From Setoptus koraiensis (taxonomy: Eukaryota; Arthropoda), in contig CM106586.1 in assembly GCA_048013815.1 (NCBI GenBank), positions 21,762,001-21,826,000 of the forward strand: DNA of 64,000 nucleotides, read 5' to 3'. The notes beneath the pieces were generated by a model. The model ran no database searches. It saw nothing but the letters and a program-made list of their open reading frames with translations, and had not been told where the DNA came from. Of the stretch, positions 58,218 to 64,000 are shown piece by piece. The number at the start of each line of letters is the position of its first letter. The stretch's first letter is position 1. The position numbers and the translations under genes are program-made.

Positions 58218-58390
58218 GATTCCAACTGACTTGAGCCTGAATCTTCTCTCCTGATCGAGCTGACAAGCTAAACCTCATTCACGGGCACGAGAGATTCCAA
58301 CCGACTATAGCCTGAATCTTCTCTCTTGGTCAAGCTGAGCAAGAAAAGGTATACCAGAACATCATTTAAGGACTAATTTTTGGAATAATT
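58218..58390 (+). repeat. 75-bp tandem duplication shared with the 16.7 kb element
   Basis: Two direct copies (starting 58,218 and 58,293) of the same segment of about 46 bp that occurs at 16,745-16,790 and inverted at 17,302-17,346. Immediately after the second copy, 58,344-58,390 matches 17,386-17,430 (containing CATTTAAGGACTAATTTTTG). This establishes a shared repeat family 41 kb apart. Confidence 0.85.
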
Positions 58391-58424
58391 GGAATAATAA
58401 TACAACGAAGTTGCACGTCCGGAA

Positions 58425-58751
58425 GTGTTTTTGGCATATCAATTGAAGGCCGTAATGAAGGGAACCGATGAAGGACAGCAGTCCACCCCAAAACCATCAT
58501 CATCTACAAATGTTGTGAGTCCGGACGAAAAAGAGGCGAGATCAAGAGCGCCAAAATTGCAGCCGTACATCATGCAGATCGGTAGCGACTTCATCGATGC
58601 CTTGATTTGTCAAATGGACCTGGTGTTCACAAACAACTTCGAGAAAAAAATGTCGTCCTCATATAGGAAGGTGAAATTTTGCCGGTCCGAAGATTGGTTA
58701 CTGAAACCAACACAAGAAATGTGTAGAGAGTCTAATTGTCATTCCTTGTGA
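58425..58751 (+). CDS. Hypothetical frame ending inside the hairpin
   Basis: A 109-codon open frame begins at TTG; the first ATG codes residue 11, leaving 98 residues. It is hydrophilic with a Ser/Pro/Lys N-terminus and no recognisable domain. Its last 40 or so codons lie in the left arm of the long hairpin, so that half is also present inverted downstream. It may be a captured gene fragment or chance. I have no evidence of function. Confidence 0.2.
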   Translation: MFLAYQLKAVMKGTDEGQQSTPKPSSSTNVVSPDEKEARSRAPKLQPYIMQIGSDFIDALICQMDLVFTNNFEKKMSSSYRKVKFCRSEDWLLKPTQEMCRESNCHSL

Positions 58752-58940
58752 CGGACTCAACTCTTGCAGATGGGTTGATCCTCATTGCCACAGGTCAGTT
58801 GAGTCCGTCACAAGAAATAAGCGACAATTAAACTCCGTACACATTTCTTGTGTTAGTTTCAGTAACCAATCTTCGGACCGGCAGAATTTCACCTTCCTAT
58901 ATGAGGCAACATTTTTTTCTCGAAGTTGTTTGTGAACACC
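58622..58940. repeat. Long hairpin, about 140-bp arms, 35-nt loop
   Basis: 58,622-58,761 reappears inverted at 58,797-58,940. By eye there are only about a dozen mismatches and small gaps. Both outer ends read GGTGTTCACAAACAACTTCG. The arms are much more alike than the surrounding direct repeats, so the hairpin is younger than its host or is being conserved or gene-converted. A transcript would fold into a nearly complete double-stranded stem of about 140 bp. Confidence 0.93.
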
Positions 58941-58944
58941 ACTC

Positions 58945-59000
58945 TGTATTAATTACGCTAGAAATCACCAACCAATCAACTAAACAATCAAAATTTTTAT
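58945..59000. repeat. Segment shared with right arm of the 16.7 kb element
   Basis: The stretch from TGTATTAATTACGCTAG to the (CCAA)n/CAATCAAA end matches 18,210-18,262 almost base for base. With the 58.2-58.4 kb match, it shows that both loci carry the same two flanks in the same order around different interiors. Confidence 0.85.
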
Positions 59001-59259
59001 ATTGTATACCAATAGGTGAGTACTAATAGGTGACGGACCAATACGGGCAAATTAATGTTGTTGTTGTTTTTGTGTCGACAGCAGTATATTTTGGACATTG
59101 GCAGTATTGGGCCATGTATGAAATACCACGGCCGTGTCGATTACTCATTTGCTGATCATCACTTCCTGCGCGAAACGCCAACAAATTTAATTTGTCCAGT
59201 TACCGGCAATCACTTAACAGACAACACACTTGCGTTCTTGAGCTCACATTCTCCACAGA

Positions 59260-59651
59260 TGACGTTTGTCAAAGAGAGGGGAGAGAGAGAGAGAGAGAAT
59301 GGTAGAATGTTTCGCTGACGGCAGAGGGTGTTTCAATCTATTCTCATATTGTTGTGTTGCTTGTCGACACAAACTCGACCCGTATCGCTGTTCGAATAAA
59401 GCTCACCACATCTAGTCGTGTCAAAGTCGGCAGAAATCCCGTCGACTCGTCACAATAATTGATTTCAGACTAGTCACAGAACTATTACAGTGTGAACCGA
59501 TCATTACCGGAAGAATAGCTAATACCGGTTAGATTGAACCATACTTTAGATAGTCTCTTGGAACGTGACGCATACATTTGGATAATCAATCTTCTCATGC
59601 GACGGGAACTATTGCACACACTTGAGCAAACAACAGGTCCGAGAATACTCC
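59260..59651 (+). repeat. LTR-like direct repeat, right copy
   Basis: Diverged copy of 57,772-58,188 in the same orientation, about 390 bp, with the internal AATAAA conserved and a short GA-rich run expanded near 59,280-59,300. Confidence 0.5.
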
Positions 59652-61677
59652 ATTAGATCAACGATGAAGCCAAGGCAGCTCGTAGTGTTGAATAATCGAC
59701 AATTTTTTGCTGATAACTCGTTTAGGTTGCTTGTCTGAAAAGGGCCACGTACGAACAGCGTGTTCACTTGCTGTCAGTTTGTTATATCACTATCAGTTGC
59801 GCCTGTATGACAAGTATAGTTCGAACAAAATTATCCCAATCTCACAAGTACAAAATGGATGGCAATTGATATACAGGTGCGCAAACACATAGCTTGGACA
59901 TTTTATTCAAGTTGATCTGCTGATATCATAAGCCACCGAGCTTCTCTGGTGGCTCCATTTATTCAAAGTTATATAGAGCTATGGCAGTATAGATAGTTTT
60001 TCCTCCTAGTGAATATGTCTATTTTTGCTAAATTGCGCAACGATGCGACAAGATGATGTCGGACGGCCAATGCATGCTAGTCGGCAATGAACTCCCGCAA
60101 CCATGTATGTGCAATATTAGAACAAAATTCACTCAAGTTCTAGAGCTTGGCCTGATGCTCATACTAATGGAAATCAATTTACAAGTATGTCACGGTTGGA
60201 TGTAAAAAAGAGAAAAAATAAATTTAAAAAGCCGGCGAGTTAGCTGAACTTATCATGCTGCATATTTGTCATAGATAAATCTTCGTAGGCACCATCGAAT
60301 GAGAAGGATAAGCAGCATGTGAAAAAGAATTTGAGAGGAAATTCAAAAAGTTAAATTAGTAAAGGAAATTTATAATTTCATTTCAAAGCACGCCCAGATG
60401 AAAAACCTCATGAATGGCATAGCAAACGATAATGAAAGAAAAACGAGCTCTCAACAAGTGACATAACATGCACTGTACAATGTACAATATCAATCTGATC
60501 ACTTGATTATTCACATGTACCGATGATGTACCGGTGTCTTGAAATGTCTTGCAGAATTGCTAGATATAAGCTGATTGCAAAGGACAAATGGTCCTGAGCA
60601 CCCATTAAATGCAAGTCAACCATCAAGTATCTGCAAAAGTACAGTGAGATTACTACTATGGATGTGGTGCTCAGGTGGATCTATTACTAGTTGAACTTCA
60701 ACTGTTGAAGTGCGAAAAAAAGGAATCGAGAGACTTTTTGCACACTTGAGCCAACCATTTCTAAAGTTATTTTGTGAATATGAATATGTTTCAACTGACT
60801 CGTGCTGGCATGTGATGGTAATGATCCGCAGAATCCCCATGATAAGGCAGTATTTTGAACGATCTTATCATGGCACATCATTAATTGTGGTGGATCCAGA
60901 CTCTGGATTCCAGAGTCTATCATCGGGACGGAGTACGTTTCCATCATTATATTCCTCTGAGCTAGCCAGGGAATTTAATATTGGAAACAAACATGTCTCT
61001 TACAAAAATTGAAAAATGAAGGAAAATTTCTGTTCAACGTAAGTGGGCTTAAATTGCACATCAATTCATATTCACGGAATGACTTTCTAGTGTTGACACG
61101 ATCCATGACAATTGACATTGATTGAAGATTAGTCCAATATGCAAATATATATCTTCAATGGACAAAAGTGATAAGTCACCAATTGAAAATACATATACTT
61201 GCATAGGTAGTTGACATGACACGCGTCATAGATGGTCGCTGACAATTGTGAGTCGAGATAAACGATGAATAAAGATAAAGTTTGTTTTTGCTACGAGCTT
61301 TCTAACAAATAGTACAGCAGTTATCTATTGATTGTGACATCATTCTGAACGAAATACAATATGGGTAGCAGCAAATCTATCACCTTTGTCGGTTCTTTGA
61401 AAGTTTCAATTCAATGCAGCTGGTTAGCTCTTACAAGTTGTTAGTCTGGAATACATGTAATCGTTTTGAAAGGTTACAATCATCTTGTTGTCGATAGAGT
61501 TGTCGATAGGTTGCCGGGCACGCTTGCCTGCTATCTGTAATCGGTATGCGAGTTGCCATTGGTTGGCATTATCTTTTGACAATTGACAATTGACAATTCA
61601 TGTGTGTTGCTAGTGGAATGGGAATCAACAGCCTGACACAAGTACGAGGCGAGGGTAATAAACGAGACAAATAACCA

Positions 61678-61683
61678 TATAAA
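61678..61683 (+). promoter_or_regulatory. TATA box candidate
   Basis: TATAAA, followed about 95 bp later by CATCAAG and GTGAGT, which looks like the end of a short 5'UTR exon, and about 150 bp later by an ATG-initiated frame. Confidence 0.4.
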
Positions 61684-61830
61684 GTTGGTTGTAAAAGCGA
61701 CACGAACCTTGCGACTAGCACACTAGCATTACATAGCATTTAAGAATTAAGCTAGTTGGTGAGTCGACAGCATCAAGGTGAGTTGACAAGCGGACAAAAG
61801 TGACAATTTTCGATATTAATTACAATCAAG

Positions 61831-61995
61831 ATGAAGAGGTTGTGTGTCACAATGGAAAAAACTATTACTGTCATGTTTGCCCATGCCTGTCAACGTTGTG
61901 TCAACAAATGCAAGTGTGTGGAACATTTTTGGTCACATGTACCCGACGCAACTAACAGCAAGCAACAACTAAATCAAGCGCTGGACACTGCTTAA
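61831..61995 (+). CDS. Possible 54-residue Cys-rich peptide
   Basis: A short ATG-initiated frame begins MKRLCVTMEKTITVMFAHAC, followed by QRCVNKCKCVE, so five cysteines crowd into the first 33 residues. The N-terminus is weakly hydrophobic and could be a poor signal sequence. It lies 150 bp downstream of a TATA box. A donor at 61,778 would, if used, remove or relocate this ORF, so two readings compete: intronless peptide gene, or intron of a gene whose later exons are not recognised. Confidence 0.25.
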   Translation: MKRLCVTMEKTITVMFAHACQRCVNKCKCVEHFWSHVPDATNSKQQLNQALDTA

Positions 61996-63701
61996 GGAAT
62001 ATCTCATAGCTCAATGCCAAGGTGACGTCTGGTCAGTGAGACGCTAGTTTTGGGTACAATTTTCGCGCGACGTAATTGTTGATTAGTGACATTTTAGCAA
62101 CAATCTCATACTACACAAACAGGCCGATACATGTAATGCTTGCTTCGTTATCTTCATCTGTTTGTGTTTGTATATATTGTATCATCTGCAATCTGATTCG
62201 TTAATCACACACGCTACAGTGATCTGAAATCCGGATATAATTGCCTAAAATGTTGTTGTTTGCCCAACAATCTTTCCTGTTGTTTACAAGTTTTCTGCAA
62301 CTGCATGCCCGGTGCGCCGGCGTCGGCACATGAGCTGTTCAGCCGCACAAAGTGTGCAATTTGCGCCATGTTGAATGTTACATGACGCACAATAGTGAAC
62401 TAATACAGTGTAAAAGCCGGTGAGTTTGGGGAAAAAGTGTTGCCCGTAGATGACGCACAGAAAAGGCTAGCTTTATGTTAGGCAGCAGGCGAGTGATTCG
62501 CCTTACAACACTGTTAGAGTGTGTCTACTTGTCAGCTGATCAAGCGACAACATGCACAGTGAGTGCGTGGCGCGCAGTTGCAGACGTTGGGTCGCCTGGC
62601 CGGGCCGGGCCGGCCACGACTCACGCAGAGTGTGTTTGCGGCAGAGAGTTAAAACCCGCAGAGAGAGAGAGAGGGTAAACCTGCATACTGTGCAACTTGA
62701 TCTCCATGTGCGTGTGTGCTGCTGGTGTATAAATGTAAGTGTTTCTCAAGTGTGCTACTTTTCGGCGTGCATGAGCCAATCTAACAAGTCTCAAGAGTTG
62801 CTGCAGTCTTGTTGCCTAGCTTGGCCTGTACTCAATAATAAATGCAACCATCACAGTTCGATAGTTGCGATCATTCCCATTTTATTCGACGCCTATCGAA
62901 CGCAAATCCCCATAGAAACGAAGCCCCACAATTGTGGCGCCTACGACACAATAATCGAAATTAGCCAACACACACAGTTGAGACGATATAAGACGAGAAT
63001 ATAATTATATAAATATAATAATACCAGTACGGTGATAGCACTACAGTATCGTTAGCGACAGGGGAAACAACAACAACAACAACATTGCCAGCGCCACGCT
63101 CACTCGATACTATCGAGTCGATAGAAGTTTCAGAGTCAACGCTATTGTCCACTGGGGCAAACACAATTCGCTGGTTCACCTCGTTCGATTGCAGTCCAAC
63201 AGTCCACACCAGGCCAGCATTGGAAACATCCAAATCACTCGTATAATTATATTATAATAGATCGTCCATGACGATTCTAGGCCAATAAACAATTCGCCCG
63301 CGTTACAGCAACATCACAGACAGAATCGCCATTATTATTATCGTCGTCGTTACATTAGCTAGTTCTGTTGAGAGTCTGCTAGGATAGACACAGCCATAGA
63401 GAGACAGATAATATAAGAGATCTATTAGACACACTTATAGAATAACAATTTTTAAGAAAAAAAAACAATTCATTCACACTTAGGCGTGATTGATACAATT
63501 GTGAGCGAGGATCGCTAATCAAGTACCTATCGTTGTTATCTACACACACTTGTATCGTCATCATTATTATTGTTATTGTTGCCAATAATAGAGAGAATTT
63601 ACAACTAATACTACTACCACCACTATTATTATTAGATCAATTAATTTCACATACAAAGTACACTCATACATCTCGTATAGCCGTCTCGTACGATTCAAAT
63701 C

Positions 63702-63728
63702 TCACACACACACACACACACACACACT
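63702..63728. repeat. (CA)13 microsatellite
   Basis: About 27 nt of uninterrupted CA, close to the right end of the window. Confidence 0.92.
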
Positions 63729-64000
63729 CAATATTAACTGTGGAGTAATATCACTCACCTCATCTGAGCCTTTTGTGTCAAGCTTAATTCATCAGTTTGC
63801 CAACCACCAGCCAGATCTAACAAGCAGCCACATCAACAGACGCCGCCGCCGCCGCGCCACTATTAATAAAAGCACTGATTCAACAGCGAAAGTGCCATCA
63901 CTATCTGGCTATCCATCCTAGCTACTACTCCAAATACGCCGCACACTGTAATACATACTCTAACACACATCGATACACAGTTTATATATATTTGTCTATA

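Larger units (their letters stand above)
57772..59651 (+). mobile_element. LTR-like, non-autonomous composite element (fossil)
   Basis: Two direct repeats of about 400 bp enclose about 1.07 kb. The interior has no recognisable gag, protease, reverse transcriptase or integrase. The arrangement resembles a small non-autonomous LTR (TRIM-type) element; the family cannot be assigned. The repeats differ at many positions (roughly a fifth by eye), which points to an old insertion. The interior also contains a second, unrelated family: segments shared with the 16.7 kb inverted-repeat element, and a much better-conserved hairpin, so it looks like a nest of insertions. It appears inactive and coding-incompetent for mobility. 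Flanking target duplications are not evident. Confidence 0.4.
59652..64000. other. Mostly non-coding right end of window
   Basis: No strong gene. A TATA box with a downstream donor and a short Cys-rich frame near 61.7-62.0 kb (listed separately) may be one small gene. Near 63,757 a strong minus-strand donor (ATGAG before GTGAGT) could end a first exon of a gene reading left. A minus-strand stop-free stretch lies at about 62,961-63,250. A (CA)n tract occupies 63,702-63,728 and (CCG)n lies near 63,841-63,856. Confidence 0.45.

Noticed and set aside
59055-59318. 87-codon frame next to the right direct repeat
   Set aside because: The first part looks mildly protein-like, but it has no domain, runs into the GA-rich start of the direct repeat, and sits in a decayed element.
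60616-61012. Overlapping frames of 74-100 codons on both strands
   Set aside because: Both strands are equally open and no motif stands out; an internal inverted CTCTGGATTCCAGAG word probably contributes.
1-64000. tRNA, rRNA and snRNA genes
   Set aside because: I looked for B-box (GGTTCGAATCC-like) and other conserved RNA gene cores on both strands and found none; absence by eye is not proof.

Overview
This is a window of animal nuclear DNA, most likely from an invertebrate and probably an arthropod. A small-genome chelicerate such as an acariform mite would fit, but no taxon-specific gene settles it. The animal signal comes from a two-pore K+ channel, an Id/extramacrochaetae HLH protein, ITFG1, tripeptidyl peptidase II, DNAJC3, fused PAICS and PEX5. 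Introns are few and short (46-190 nt), intron signals are GT-AG, and several large genes (PEX5, ITFG1, almost all of TPP2) lie on one exon.

Layout. 1-16.6 kb is a gene-poor, GGCC-word-rich tract with short tandem repeats and one convincing small secreted Cys-rich protein (4.5-4.8 kb, minus). 16.6-18.6 kb is a roughly 1.7 kb inverted-repeat element. 18.7-19.4 kb (minus) encodes a Ser/Asn-rich protein with an acidic tail. 21.3-23.2 kb is PEX5. 26.0-28.6 kb is a three-exon K2P channel with a long TM2-TM3 loop. 29.1-30.6 kb (minus) is a four-exon 2-hydroxyacid oxidase. 31.95-33.35 kb is PAICS with a 4-nt first coding exon. 33.6-35.6 kb (minus) is ITFG1. 37.3-41.4 kb is TPP2. 41.7-44.7 kb (minus) is a multi-exon nuclear-type protein with a nuclear-receptor-like Cys cluster. 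44.8-51.7 kb is gene-free and rich in CA/TG microsatellites. 51.7-52.1 kb is a small secreted repeat protein. 52.3-54.4 kb (minus) is seven-exon DNAJC3. 55.4-55.7 kb (minus) is the Id-type HLH. 55.8-64 kb is largely non-coding, with a direct-repeat-bounded (LTR-like) composite at 57.8-59.65 kb that contains a long, well-conserved hairpin.

The middle of the window (21-44 kb) is a compact housekeeping block of alternating strands: divergent HAO/PAICS, convergent PAICS/ITFG1, divergent ITFG1/TPP2, convergent TPP2/zinc-finger gene. PEX5 (peroxisomal import receptor) and HAO (normally a PTS1 cargo) lie about 6 kb apart, and the HAO C-terminus stops one residue short of a canonical PTS1.

The least explained structures are the roughly 140-bp-arm hairpin at 58.6 kb, the shared-end/different-cargo relation between the 16.7 kb and 58.2 kb repeats, and the nuclear-receptor-like finger in the 41.7-44.7 kb gene.
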